Origin: Escallonia rubra
Taxonomy: Eukaryota; Streptophyta; Magnoliopsida; Escalloniales; Escalloniaceae
Reading direction: 5' to 3'
DNA length: 64,000 nt
Assembly: GCA_033065855.1 (NCBI GenBank)
Contig: JAVXUO010002080.1
Coordinates: 62,001 to 126,000, forward strand
The position numbers and the translations under genes were made by a program. Positions 18,070 through 29,823 of this stretch are shown piece by piece; within the stretch, counting starts at the first letter, position 1, and every line of letters begins with the position of its first letter. A model generated the notes under the pieces. It was not told the origin of the DNA, made no database searches, and saw only the letters and a list, made by a program, of their open reading frames with translations.

Positions 18070-19313
18070 GGGCTAATTACACATATGTCCATGAGGTTAG
18101 GGTATAATTACAGGTAAGGACAATAGTTTGGACAAATTACAGTTATGTCCGTTGATCAAACGGAATCTTAAAAAACCTAACGGTTTAAGAAAATGACATT
18201 GTTACCCTTAAATTAGAAGGTTATTTTCTTTCACATGCCATTACTTTATCTTAAAAAACATAACAGAAAAAGTGATTTATTGTTTACTCTAACCCCACAC
18301 CCACACCCCCACCCACCCCACATCCCCCCCACCAAACCCCATTTCTGTCTCTTAAAGTCCCCACAACCGTTGCACGCCCTTTAGTCGCCCCCTACCCCCT
18401 CCCCCGTCACCCCCCACCTACCCCGTCTGCCTCCGCCCTTCCCCGTCGCCACAATCACCCTCCCTTTTCGTCGCAACACCGTACCCTCCCTCTTCCCCGG
18501 TACCCGCCCCCACCCCCCCCTGTCGCCGCACAACTTTCCCTCCTCTCCTCGNGTCGGACGCCGATCATTGCTCAAAGACCCATTCATCAAGTCCAGATCC
18601 CTTCCTCCCCAGCCTCCGCCGCCCTCGCTTCCCCCCCACCACGTCATCATCAAAACACCCAAGAAGATGCTCCTCCATGACGACGACCACTCCTCCCCCT
18701 TCCCCATCGCCTCTGAATTAGAAGGCTATAGACTGAACCGTTGAGAAAAATACTGAATTGAATTGAATGGCCTTGGTGCCTAATAGCACTTGGGAGTAAA
18801 ATAAATTAATTGGTGGTAATGGGGTTGGGCAAGGCAGAGTAGGGCGGCGAGAGACGAGGTGGCGGCAGGATGAGAGGGTGCGAATTAGGGTTTTGAAACC
18901 CTAATTTGAAAATTAAGGTTTTTAAAACCCTAATTTTTAATTAGGGTTTTGAAACCCTTAATTTTCAAACTAGGGTTCGAAAATTTAATCTTTGGCACTT
19001 AATGAAAATTCAATCTTTGGCACTGAATGAAAATTCAAACAAATTACACTTACCGTTTAGCTCTCTTATAAACCCTAATTTTTAAAATCTTAATTTAAAA
19101 TATTTAAAAATTATTCGGTATATACGGTATAAGGGCATTATTGCCATTTTGAAAATACATAATCATGACATCATCATAAAAATTCACTTTTTGGACGGAA
19201 CCCTAACAGATGGACATAAGTGTTACATTTTTTACTTTTTTGGTCACGGTATGTTACATTTTGAAACTTAATGTCCTTGACTGTAACCTCAGGGACATAG
19301 GTGTAATTAGCCC
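18070..19313. mobile_element. Second Mutator-like element nested in the first
   Basis: This 1,244-bp element has a perfect 9-bp target duplication, AAACAAATT, at 18061-18069 and 19314-19322. The inverted ends are GGGCTAATTACAC-TATGTCC. The interior includes a C-rich block (18295-18720) with one ambiguous base (N at 18552) and a block of AACCCTAAT palindromes. No transposase is present. Its right end is related to the fragment at 60029-60190. Confidence 0.85.
18885..18990. repeat. Palindromic AACCCTAAT / ATTAGGGTT cluster
   Basis: Alternating direct and inverted copies of AAACCCTAATTT-like sequence occur here, with a further copy near 19069. The unit resembles the plant telo-box AAACCCTAA. 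The inverted arrangement excludes a telomere array. It lies inside the nested MULE. Confidence 0.6.
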
Positions 19314-19524
19314 AAACAAATTTTGATGGAAAGAAGATTTTGTCCTGTTTTGAGGCCCTATGTGCGGGTCACTTGCTCACTTAATAGTAAAAATTAACGC
19401 TAGCTAACATAATGGGTTAATTGAATAAACTTGTGAGTCCAGTGACCAAAATGAAATGAATTGAATTTCAGTGACTATAATGAAAAATAGGTCATAGTTT
19501 AGTGGTCATTGGTATATTTTACTC

Positions 19525-20240
19525 TTGCCGTAATGCTGTGCAGGACCAAATTGAATCTAGGATGCTCAAGTTTGTGGATTGCAAAGACATGATGGAGGTC
19601 GATAGTGATGCATTCTTGGAGATGGCTGTAGATATCAACATGGTGTCTATTGGTTGCGGTCTTGTGGAAGAAACGACTGATGACGACAATTATGATCAGG
19701 ACAACTTCAAAGAAAGAAAGCCCTTGAAAATACATGTCTATTGTGGGGGAAAAGACAAAGGAAAGGTCGTGTGGGCCGATGAAGAGTCCAGTTCTAGTAG
19801 GAGGAGTGTGCTTTTAAGGCTCAGAACTTCAGTATTGAATATAGGATCAAGTGTTGAACCAATGTGTCAAAATTGCGGTTCATTGGTTGAATAGGCAAAG
19901 CAATTGTGGCAGCGAGAAAAAAAGACCCAAGAAGGTAACCTAAAAAAGAAAGATACGTGAGAATCGTGGGCAGAACAAACAAACACAAAAGAAATATTTT
20001 TCACCAAAAGCAAAATATCACCAGCCAAGTTTGGCCGACAAAGAATACATCTAAACATTACCGTATCGAGCCGTCTTGGAGTGAATGCGGTGAAGCCAAA
20101 ATTAGGACCCTTCAGCTTATGTTTAAAAATAGTAATGATGGTATCGCCACTGCATCGGCCCTTAGGGAATTAAACCAAAGATGCCGACAATCAATGGCAT
20201 GCTGTTGGGCAGCAAAAATTCCCTCCCCAAGGGGCATATC
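19525..20240 (+). pseudogene. Ty3/gypsy (Tat-like) gag remnant, right part
   Basis: This continues the Gag reading cut at 17137. After the imperfect target duplication it encodes NAVQDQIESRMLKFVDC and later FLEMAVDINMVSI, which resembles the Tat-type segment following the HST motif. ORF 19502-19894 covers most of it, but its first codons belong to the MULE end. From 19895 the frame is broken and similarity fades. It ends at a gypsy LTR terminus. Confidence 0.6.
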
Positions 20241-20345
20241 TGTAACGCCCTGAAAATCTGGAGCGGGTTAATGGCATGCTCTTGGGCAGCAAAATTCCCT
20301 CCCCAAGGGGCATATCTGTAACGCCCCAAAAATCTAGAGCTCCAC
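20194..20345 (+). repeat. 77-bp direct duplication across a gag/LTR junction
   Basis: Two near-identical copies begin ATGGCATGCT at 20194 and 20271. Each contains the block ATTCCCTCCCCAAGGGGCAT and the first bases of the LTR terminus TGTAACGCCC (20241 and 20317). The duplication arose after the LTR joined the gag remnant, because it includes both. Confidence 0.8.
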
Positions 20346-20528
20346 CGCCTCAAACTCTCGGAACATCAACCTACCGGATCACATCAAACCTGTCAGAACC
20401 TGTTCACTAACACATACTTTAGAACATCTAATCCGATATCATCTCAAATTCTTCAAATAAAAGATTACAAAACTGCTTGAAATTTGAAATATTAAACCTA
20501 GGTTCTTTACACCCTCGAACACATAGAG

Positions 20529-21561
20529 TATAGATGGCAATGGGGCGGGTCGGATGCAGATTTTATCAAAACCGTACCCGCCCCGGTAGCCTTAATACAC
20601 AACTCCGCCCCGCCCCACCCCGCATCGGGTCAAGGGATGAAAATACCATCCCCGATCCGCTCGACTATTTAAAAACCGAATCCCGCCCCGGTCCGCCCCG
20701 CTCACATAGTCCCTAATAATTTCAAGTAATTACTGAAGTTGAAATTACTCAATTCTATTAATCACCGGATATTAGATGGCTGAAATTGGTGAATATTAAT
20801 TTACATAAACTACTGAAATTATTGAAATCTCATGAAGTTCAACAACAAAAATTCAACAAAAAAATTCGAGGCCACCGAGTGTGTCATCCAGTAGTGCGAT
20901 CTCAACAGGGGATCCTCCTTGCAGTTTCCCTAGGAGGACGAGGCCATAGAGTAGCTCGCCGCCGTAGTACCTCACCGTAGAGTAGCTCGCCGCCATAGTA
21001 CCTCACCGTAGAGTACCTCGTCGCTGTAGTACCTCACCATAGAGTACCTCGCCGCCGTCGACAAGATCTTGCAGAGGACAGAGGAGTTAGGCGTCCAGTC
21101 CGATCTGGAGATCGTAGATCGCGCCGAGAAAGCGCTGTGGTTCAGCTCGACGAGTTTCAGCACATCGTGGTTGACAGTTGCTAGTGGTTGATGGTAGCTA
21201 TTAGGGAGGTGGTCTATGGCTGGGATGATCGTTGTGCGCAGTGAGATGTGAACATGGCATTGAGCGGCGGAGAGAGAGAGAGAGCTGAAAAAGGGTAATT
21301 GAAATGTGTTAGGGTTTTGAGACTTATTTATACCATAGATATGTATGGCTGAGATTTATTTAGGATTAACATAATGGGGCGGGTGCGGGTCGGATACCGG
21401 GGCGGGGCAGAATAAATACCAAATCTGACCCGTACTCGCTGCGGGTTTAAAATTCAATTACCATACCCACCCCTTAACCCAGTCAAAGTCAAAATAACCC
21501 GCTCCTAATGGGGTGGGGCGGGGCGGATATCCGCCGAGTCGGATTTAAATTGCCATCCCTA
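20529..21561. mobile_element. hAT-type MITE with GC-rich ends
   Basis: This 1,033-bp element has a perfect 8-bp target duplication, ACATAGAG (20521-20528 and 21562-21569). The ends are TATAGATGGCAATGGGGCGG and, inverted, TAGGGATGGCAA. Subterminal GGGGCGGG/CCCGCCCC motifs dominate both flanks. The interior has a 31-bp tandem repeat and no coding frame of note. It is inserted in the gypsy LTR, whose sequence resumes exactly after the duplication. Confidence 0.85.
20951..21060 (+). repeat. 31-bp tandem repeat inside the hAT MITE
   Basis: Four units begin GTAGCTCGCC or GTACCTCG at 20951, 20982, 21013 and 21044, an exact 31-bp period with a CCGTAGTACCTCACC core. Confidence 0.8.
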
Positions 21562-22093
21562 ACATAGAGTACGAGTTGACGAAACTGACCTGCGTAAGGG
21601 TCCTACTATACAGTAGCGATAGGCTCCCCGTAACCTCACACAGTCTCTAACCCATTCTCGAGCAATCTACTACTGATCATCACATGTAGAAGGGAGTCAA
21701 ACGAAGGGTGAGCTTTTGAGAGCTCAGTAAGGTCGTCCAAGGACCACAAAAAGATTGCAAAATGATTCCAAGGGATCTAACCGACGATGATTTAAAAAAT
21801 ACTTCAAACGATCAAAGTAGCTCAATGATTTCCAAAATGATCCAAATTCATCATAAGTAGCTACCAAAACAAACAATCACAATCATGACGGTTTCCAAAA
21901 TGATCAATAAAAGATCATTTCCAAAATACAACAAAGATTTCTCGAGGGATTTCAAACCATTTGAGATAGTCCTTTCTTAGTCATTTCCATAACAATCATG
22001 GTAAAGTACGATGCAGATAAAATAAAAAATCAACCTTGATCCTAGGCGGTTACGATGCCACTTAGGCAAAGTTGGTAGTGTACACATGCATGA

Positions 22094-24605
22094 AGTGAGA
22101 CCCCGATCTTAATTAGCTTTTAATCATTTTATTAAGGTTAAACATATTTAAATTTGATTAAAATAATATAATCGTATTATATCATTTGTCTACATAAAAT
22201 AAATATTGAAATTAAGTTGTGGGCCCAAAAGAAAATTATGTAAAACTTTGGGATTAAAAAGTAATTATGCAAAACTTTGTGGTCAATTTCAAAATACCAT
22301 AAATTAGCTATAAGAGATTAGTGGCATGTGCACGTGTGAGAGTGTGGAAATAAAAGGATTTTGGATGTCTTGCCACCTATGTATGGTGGTGAGTAATAAA
22401 AGGAAACTAATAAAAAAATGGAAAGAGAAGTTAAGTGGACAACTTAGAAACAAAAGAGAAGGTGGAGGTGGAAAACCACCTTTCGGCCAAAATAGCAACA
22501 AAGAAAAGGAAAAGAGTAGGAAAAAAAAGCAATAAGGAGAAATAAAAGAAGAGAGAAAGGGATGAAGAGAAGAAGAAAATGAAGAACAAAGGAGAGAGAT
22601 TTGAATCAACCTTCTTGAATTGGCTTGGGCTTAATTTTCTTTAAGGTAGGTTATCTTGTGCTTTTAGGTTTTTAAAGCATGTATGAGAAGTATTATGAGT
22701 AGTGAAATACCTATAAACTTGCTTGTAATGATCTTAAGTGACGAGATATGTTACAAAACCTGCAAAACAGTCATAAAAATGAGATAACTTTGGTGCCTAA
22801 AAATATATATTTTTAGTTCAGTTATGGGTTTGTTTATTTAATACGTTATCCTAATACATGTGTAGAGTATACACACCAAATTTCAGATGATTTCAAGTAC
22901 TATTACTACATGTTAAAATTCGTGGCTTCAAACTTGTCCTGTGAAACTGTACAGTCATGAAATTAGAGTAATTTTGGTGCTTAAAAAGGTATACTTTTAG
23001 TTGAGATATGGGTTTGGTTATTTTATATGTTGTACTCCTACATGTATATATGGTTTAAAATTCGTGGCTTGAAACCTGTCTTGTGAAACTGTTGTTGGAT
23101 AGATTCTGAAGTCTATTTTGGGAAGCGCTTAACATGACCTTAAAATAATAGTTTCGTGCCAAGTAAAACACCGGGATGTAGGTCTTTAAGTCTTTGTTTC
23201 ATAAATATATTTTCTGACTGTAGAGGCCTTGTAATTAAATTGTTATGATGTTTTGAGTACAGACTACTCCTGCTGTCCATTGTAATATTGGGCAGATTAT
23301 GTAACCTAAACTAGTAATTCTTTGTGTTGGGCTTAATGGTGAATAACTAGGTAAATTTCAGGACTTAAATGGACACTCAAATATCTACATAATAAAATAA
23401 GTATACATATAGGTAGGGTACTTAAGGAAGAACATCAATTATTTCTTGCTTTATTACCGAATTAGTTGGCGCATTGAGATTAGTTTACATGTTCGGCATA
23501 TGTTGTTGATAATATGGAAAATAGGACTTGAGAGGGGATTAAACCTCTTTTGATGTACTTGATGACATTTTGTTGACATCTGCGCATGATTATGCATGTC
23601 ACGTGAAGGAGGAGGAAAAGTGAGTTGAGGGTGTTACCGAATTAGTTGGCGCATTAGGTCTTGCTTGCCATCTTCGTATATGTTCTACAAGATTTCAAAT
23701 CTTGCTCGATATGCTATTCTCTCTTCTTTTGAAAGCAAGTGTTAGCAGATGGTTGTATGTGATACTCGATATGTTAAATTTTTCTTAAGTATGTAGGTAT
23801 CATCTGTTCAAGTGACTTGCATGTATATACTAACCATTCATAATTTAATCAATTCATGTTTGAACTTGAAAGCACCAGATACCTTACTGAGCCATCAGAC
23901 TTACCCATTCCCGACACTTTTTTTCTAGGTTTGGAGTCGGAATATTTGCCAGGGTGCGAAGAGGATTACCTTGGGGAGATTCAAGAGTATTACGCTGGGT
24001 GAGCAAAGTTTTAGTTGTTCTTCTTTCATTTTGCAGTATAGCACTTGTATAAGAGATAGATGGTCTGTAATATAATGTTATGTTCAGTCTTTCCACTTAT
24101 GGACGACTGTAACGTTTAAGCCATACTTCCGCTATTTCGTTTGAGGTTTGTAGTAAAGCTCTGTTTATCCTTAAGATATACTCCCTCCGTCCCTAAAAAA
24201 ACTAATCATATTTCTTTTTTGGGCCGTCCCACAAAAATTGATCACTTCCAAATTAGAAAAGATTCTGTAGGTATTTTTACATATTTATCCTTTTTATCCT
24301 TTTTTTATTCTATTTCTCTCACCACATTTAATTCTCTACCAACTCATTTTCTCTCTCCTGGCCCACAACTTTACACTTTTTTATTCTATTTCTCTCTCCA
24401 CATTTAACACTCTACCAATAATTTTTTTCTCTCATGGCACACTCTCTTCCCCCCTCTCTCTAAAGGGTAAAATGGGAAAGACACAATATATATAACTTAA
24501 ATCATTAATATACGTGCAAAGTCAAATGGATCACTCTTTTATGGACGGAGGGAGTATATGTTAACCAGCTTGTTTAGCGTTGCACCCCTTCCGGGGGGTG
24601 TGACA
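22094..24605 (+). repeat. 5' LTR of a gypsy element
   Basis: It runs from about GTGAGACCCCGATCTTAATT to GGGTGTGACA, followed by a primer-binding site at 24611. The first two bases are mutated; a second copy of the LTR start (minus strand, 37192) reads TGTGAGGCCCCG. It includes a roughly 184-bp imperfect tandem duplication (about 22760-23100), a repeated ACCGAATTAGTTGGCGCATT at about 23456 and 23637, and a Stowaway MITE. Without the MITE it is about 2.1 kb. Confidence 0.75.
24181..24554. mobile_element. Stowaway-type MITE
   Basis: This 374-bp element starts CTCCCTCCGTCCC and ends GGACGGAGGGAG, flanked by TA on both sides. The CTCCCTCCGTCCC terminus with a TA target duplication is the Stowaway (Tc1/mariner) signature in plants. 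It is inserted in the LTR at 22094-24605. Confidence 0.92.
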
Positions 24606-24610
24606 TTTAG

Positions 24611-24622
24611 TGGTATCAGAGC
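24611..24622 (+). other. Primer-binding site (tRNA-iMet)
   Basis: TGGTATCAGAGC lies five bases after the LTR end at 24605. Confidence 0.88.
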
Positions 24623-24755
24623 TATAGTTGCTTAAAAGCCAGGCTAAGATCTTTGTAATTCATTAGTTTATTTGATTTTGAAATTTGGTGTGGCCTAAAC
24701 ATATTTTTCGCCTATTCTGGTGTGATATATGGCGGGCTAGAGAGCGGAAAGTACT

Positions 24756-25786
24756 GTGGGGAAGGGTATTCAAGGAATTGATCCTAATTTACGAGATATC
24801 ATTGGGTTAGTTGGACATATTGTCAATGCCCTAGAATATTCGCAAAACAATCAGCAACATAGTCAGGTTGGTGAGAGTTCTCAGGTAAGATCCGTTATAA
24901 CTACTGATGATCTGACCTTACTTGAAAGATTTGTTAAGCTTAAGCCTACTGTATTTGCGGGTGGTGCTAGTTCAAATGAGGCAGAGGAGTGGATAAGCAA
25001 TAAGGAAAAATTATTTGAGAGAATGCAATTAACTCCTGCACATAAAGTTTCTTTGGCTACTTTTTATTTGAGTGAGGATGCAGGGTTTTGGTGGAAGACA
25101 ATTGATGCTTAATGGACATCTGGTAATGTTATAAGAACTTGGGACTTGTTTACTACTGAATTTAATAATAAGTATATTCCACAAGTGTTAGAAGAGATAT
25201 GGAATTGGCTTTCCAGCAACTTGAATATAAAAACAAGATTGTACAAGAATATTAAAAAGAATTTACTGCTTTGGCTCAACATGCATCTTATTTGGTTGAG
25301 GGTGGTGATAGGAAAGCTAGAAAGTTTGAGACTGGCTTGAATCCTGACATACAGGAAGCTATAGCACCTTTTGATATCTCTGATTATCACGAGATTGTAG
25401 ATCGGACACTTAATATTGAGAGGACTTTGGGGTTTACCCGAGCAAAGAGGGAACATATGAGTTTATCTAGGCCTCCGATGCCACAGTGGCAGGCGGGAAG
25501 ATTTCCTTCTACATCTGGTGGTAGGAAATTTCTGAGAACATATATGAGGAGTGTATGGTATGCACCTAGACCCCAGACACATGGATTTCTGCCACGACCA
25601 TTTATAACTGGATCACAACATCAGCTTAGGCCTGCAGTGAGGCCTACTCAGTATATACCACCTCAACAGCAGCCTGCACAGGCAGTTAGTCGATATTGCG
25701 CATTTTGTAGTATGACTGGGCATACATAAGAGGCTTGTAGGAAGAAAAATGGGACATGTTTTGCGTGTGGGGCACATGGGCATCAA
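24756..25786 (+). pseudogene. Gypsy gag (Tekay-like), broken
   Basis: Frames at 24756-25112, 25146-25270 and 25271-25729 form a chromovirus Gag. Recognisable blocks are LKPTVFAGGASSNEAEEWI and FYLSEDAGFWWKT (gag core), AQHASYLVEGGDRKARKFE, and a tandem knuckle region: a first knuckle (YCAFCSMTGHT, then a stop replacing the next residue) and a second, CFACGAHGHQMRDC, at about 25758-25800. Stops at 25110 and 25727 and a frameshift near 25260 disable it. It follows its primer-binding site by about 130 bp. Confidence 0.82.
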
Positions 25787-27145
25787 ATGAGGGATTGTCC
25801 TAAGAATAGAGGATCTGTGGCTGCCATTGCTGGGGACACACCTGCTACTGGTATTAGTACAGGTAGAAGAGTGAATAAACCGACTATAAAGGCTACACCA
25901 TTTTCACTGGGACATGATGATGTACATGGATTGCTTGCTGTTGTTGGAGGTACTGTTCTAATTTCTGGTACTTTGGCTAGAGTATTGATTGATCCTGGCT
26001 CTACACATTCATATGTCGCATAATATTTTTACATCATTTGCCTATGAGTCAGAGTTTTTACCTTTTGTGGTCAAAGTCAGTACCCCTGTGGGTGATTCGT
26101 TATTTATATACAGATAGAGTATACAAAGGCTATGAGATTAACATGAATAATCATGTACTGCATGCTAATTTTATCGCACTGCCTATGCGGGAGTTGGCTG
26201 TTATTTTGTGTATGGATTGGTTATCCCACAATCGTCCTAGTGTTGACTATTTTGCCAAGACTGCTACATTTACTTTACCTGATCAGTCAGTATTTATGAA
26301 TGTGGGGGATAAAAGTCCAACTGCTATCCCTATTATTTTTGCCTTACGTGCTCAGAAGTTACTTGATAAGGGCTGTGTGGGTTATATTGTGTATGCTATT
26401 GACTGTTCAAAGACAGTGAGTAGGTTGGAAGACATCCCTATTGTTCGAGAATATTCAGATGTATTTTCCCAGGACTTGATTACTCTACCACCTAATAGGG
26501 AGATAGAATTCGTTATTGAACTTGTTCCAGGCACTGCACCTATATCCAAACCTCCCTACAGAATGGCTCCCGCTGAATTGAAAGAGTTAAAGGTACAATT
26601 GCAAGATTTACTTGTTAAAGACTTTATTAGACCAAGTACTTCACCTTGGGGTTCGCCTGTATTATTTGTTAAGAAAAAGGATGGTACCTTTCATTTATGT
26701 ATTGACTATGGACAGTTAAATCAGTAACCATAAAGAATAAATACCCATTACCCCATATCGATGGTTTGTTTGATCAATTGCAATGAGCTAAGATATTTTC
26801 CAAATTGGATTTGAGGTCAAGTTATCATCAGTTAAAGGTAAGGGAGGAGGATGCCCCTAAGACTGCTTTCAGGACTATGTATGGTCATTACAAATTTCTA
26901 GTTATGCCATTTAGGGGTTATTAATGCACCCTCGACGTTTATGGATTTGATGAATCACATATTCAAACCATACTTGGATAGTTTTGGGTAGTCTTTATTG
27001 ATGATATTTTGGTTTATTCTCGGGATACCCAACAACATGCTCATCATCTCAGACATGTTTTGCAAACCTTATGGGATAAAAAGTTGTATGCCAAATTTGA
27101 AAAGTGCATGTTTTGATATGAACAAGTTGCTTTTCTGGGGCATAT
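25787..27145 (+). pseudogene. Gypsy protease and reverse transcriptase, truncated
   Basis: The protease active site reads [15 protein letters not shown] (about 25976-26020), with DPG in place of DSG, a variant also seen in the copy at 27146-35944. The next frame (26038-26727) carries the [15 protein letters not shown] block and RT entry: [40 protein letters not shown] then continues, heavily broken, through [17 protein letters not shown] and the FLGHIV equivalent up to 27145. There the LTR of another element begins. RNase H and integrase of this element are not found downstream. Confidence 0.8.
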
Positions 27146-29702
27146 TGTAATACCCCGAACCTAGGCTTAACTGGTTATTATTACTTTAGCGATAGTTTCT
27201 AAAAATGATGTTCTTTTGAGTTTTTAGAGACGAATTTGGGGAGCATTATAATGATGACATTTTTAGCGACAATTCTAGAATCATAAATTATAATTTAATG
27301 ATAGCAGATATAATTGGTATTGATTGAGGTCTTTAGTGACAATTAGCGTTAACGGTATTTTTAGAAATCTTATAAATCAATGGGTGAAGTGAGTGACGCA
27401 ACAACCTGTTAATAATTTTTCTAACACGTAAAATATCGTTAGTTATTTGGGTCTTTTCTTTTGGCAATAATGGAAAGCCGTGGGTAAAAATTTGAATAGC
27501 TAATGAAAATTTGGGGAGGTTTGGAAATTTTAGACCTAGCGTTTGTATATATATAAATGGGTAATGATTATAGGTCAGCCGGCCCTATTTTTAACTATCA
27601 TTCTCGGGAGGCAACTTAGAGAGGAAGAGTGCAAGAGAGGCAGAAGGAAAGAAGAACGTGGGGAGCTTCCGGCGAATCTTCTCGGTAAGGTTTCTTCACT
27701 TTCACTCATATTCATATTGACATGTGTATATATATAGGTTACACATATATTCATATAACTGACGAAATTGGTGGAAATGAGTGGGTGTTTGGGTTAATCT
27801 GTGAAGTATTGATGGTTTAGAAAAGGGAACAGCAATGGAGGGGCTGCCAGGAATGTTGAGGCTGCCGTGAAAAGAGTATGGATGAGGGTGCGGAACATTG
27901 AGACAGAAACAGTGGTTTGGGTTTGGAGGGTTAGAAGAGAGAGAGAGAGTTACGGGGCTGCCTTGAGTAAATACGCCGGCGCAGCCACAGTTGAACCGGG
28001 GAGGAGTTCGGGAACGGTTGTGGAAGGTTTGAGTGCTTGAAGAAGGAAGGAAAAACAAGAGAATTTGCTGTGATAATTTTAGACTAGTAACTATCGATGG
28101 TTGGATGTTCTCTTCTTGACAAAAGAGGGAGATCTAGATGAGTTCATGAGTTCAACACTCTAATCTTGTCAAAGGTAGAGTTTTACATATGAGTAACCAT
28201 GAACATGGTTTTAATCCTTCTTGGTGTGTATATATGGTGTGTTATGTGCTTATAGAGTCTTAGAATTGGATTAAAGAAATCTGGGCAGATTCTATGTGGG
28301 TCTTTAAACATGCATATCTCATTCAATACTTGCCGGATTTGAGTGTTCTATAAATTTCTTAAAATATGAAGATGTGTGCTTTAACATTGTTTCCTTGATC
28401 ACTCTCTAATTCAAAGTGTATGCTGCCCTAAATTACATAAATATGAAGCTGGCCAAAGCTGATTAAACTGGGTAGATTCTATGTTGATATTCAAACATGC
28501 ATATCTCATTCAATACTAGCCGGAGTTGAGTGTTTTTAATAACTTTATGGAAAGCTGAAGATGTGTGCTTTAACACTGTTTGTTTGATCACTCTCTAATT
28601 CGAATTGTATGCTGCCTTAAATTGCATAAATATGAAACTGGTCGAAGCTGATTAAACTGGACAGATTCTGTGTGGATATTTAAACATGCATATATCATTC
28701 AATACTTGTCGAATTTGAGAGTTCTCTAACTTTCTGGAAAGGCTAAGATGTGTGCTTTAACATTATCTTTATGTCACTCACAAATTCGAAGTGTATGTTA
28801 CCTTAAATTGCTTAGTTTTGAAACAGGTCAGCTTTCACTGAAATTTTGTTTTGTGTTATGAGATGCATATTATCATGCTATAAAGCATGTGAGTCTTCGG
28901 AAGTAGTGGCCTAGGTTGAAGGCCGACAAATCGGGATATATGAAAATGGGATATATGTTGAGCTTGCACAGTAGGTTAACCTCCCAGGAGCATTACGTTG
29001 CGACGCATATGCTGTCTACATGTGAGAAGTCTTGTGTAGGGTCTAAATTTATCACTCATAAACTCAATTTGTTCAGCTCAGCTTTTGAGTGATCAATTTA
29101 GGGTTTTACCAAGAAAGGATAAAAAGTGAGCGAGCATTCGGCTCTTTTTTTTTTGGGCTCCTTAGAGTCGTTATGATAAGTATTATGCTTGAGTTAATTA
29201 TTACTCGTTCCGTACATTTTATCATATGCCATGCATGAGTTGAAAAAAATCATGTTTTTTTGGGCTTAGGCACACTCGTTATGATTAAGATAATGTTTAT
29301 GTTGGTCATATGTTTGCTTTACTTAGATGTGGCTAACCCCTTTCCATTTCAACTTTTTAGATACTGGAGAAATCATAAAGAGATAGGCGTGGGCGTTGGA
29401 GAGGAAAATTTTGAGTACCCCTTTGTGCCCAAGAATCAGGGATAGTAAGTCCTTGTTCACTCGTAAATAGGGTGTGAGATGTGCTATGTCGTTATGTGTC
29501 ATTTGTTTATGAGTTGCTGAGAAGTGTGGTGTGTTTATCTGCATATAACTTTTGTTTTGTAAGGATGGATGAATGTAATATATGTCTTAAGGACTTCGTG
29601 GGTGTTTTTTTCCCATTTCAAATGCAAACTAGCGCACTTAGATTACCTTTGGAAGAAGGTTAGCATGTTAGCGTATGTGTTGTAGTTTCTTTAGGCATGA
29701 CA
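27146..29702 (+). repeat. 5' LTR of the chromovirus, with ~187-bp triplication
   Basis: It runs from TGTAATACCCCGAACC to GGCATGACA. Between about 28260 and 28800 a unit of roughly 185-190 bp, marked by AACATGCATATCTCATTCAA, occurs three times (near 28307, 28493 and 28683). Only the downstream part (from about 28770) and a short block near 28030-28110 are clearly shared with the 3' LTR. Confidence 0.75.
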
Positions 29703-29709
29703 ACTAAGA

Positions 29710-29721
29710 TGGTATCAGAGC
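29710..29721 (+). other. Primer-binding site (tRNA-iMet)
   Basis: TGGTATCAGAGC lies seven bases after the LTR end at 29702. Confidence 0.85.
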
Positions 29722-29823
29722 GTAAGTTTGCTTATTAGCCAGGATATGATCTTCGGAGTTAACTCTTAATCTTGATCTTAGACCTTCAGTTTTCTCTAAT
29801 TTCATGCATATTTATAGGAACGA

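Larger units (their letters stand above)
17138..19524. mobile_element. Mutator-like element (MULE), non-autonomous
   Basis: This 2,387-bp element has long imperfect terminal inverted repeats of about 95 bp, beginning GAGTAAAAT and ending ATTTTACTC. It is flanked by a 9-bp target duplication, now imperfect: CTTTCGTAA (17129-17137) and TTGCCGTAA (19525-19533). Removing it rejoins the gag frame as VFR-NAVQDQ. Long inverted repeats with a 9-bp duplication indicate the Mutator superfamily. No transposase is seen. The interior holds homopurine/homopyrimidine stretches and a second element at 18070-19313. Confidence 0.8.
20317..22093 (-). repeat. Gypsy LTR (family of 63540-64000), truncated
   Basis: From TGTAACGCCCC this matches the LTR at 63540-64000 block by block: the TCAAATTCTTCAA and AGATTACAAAA region, the CAGTAG segment, and AAAGGGTGAGCTTTTGAGAG. 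Both are in minus orientation, so 20317 is the LTR's 3' end. It is interrupted by a MITE at 20529-21561 and cut at 22093 by the next LTR. No primer-binding site follows, so it is a 3' or solo LTR fragment. Confidence 0.7.

Noticed and set aside
18381-18707. 108-codon minus-strand glycine-rich protein
   Set aside because: It is low-complexity C/G-rich sequence inside a MULE and crosses an ambiguous base at 18552.
18885-18990. Interstitial telomere sequence
   Set aside because: The units are AACCCTAAT-like in alternating orientation, not tandem TTTAGGG.
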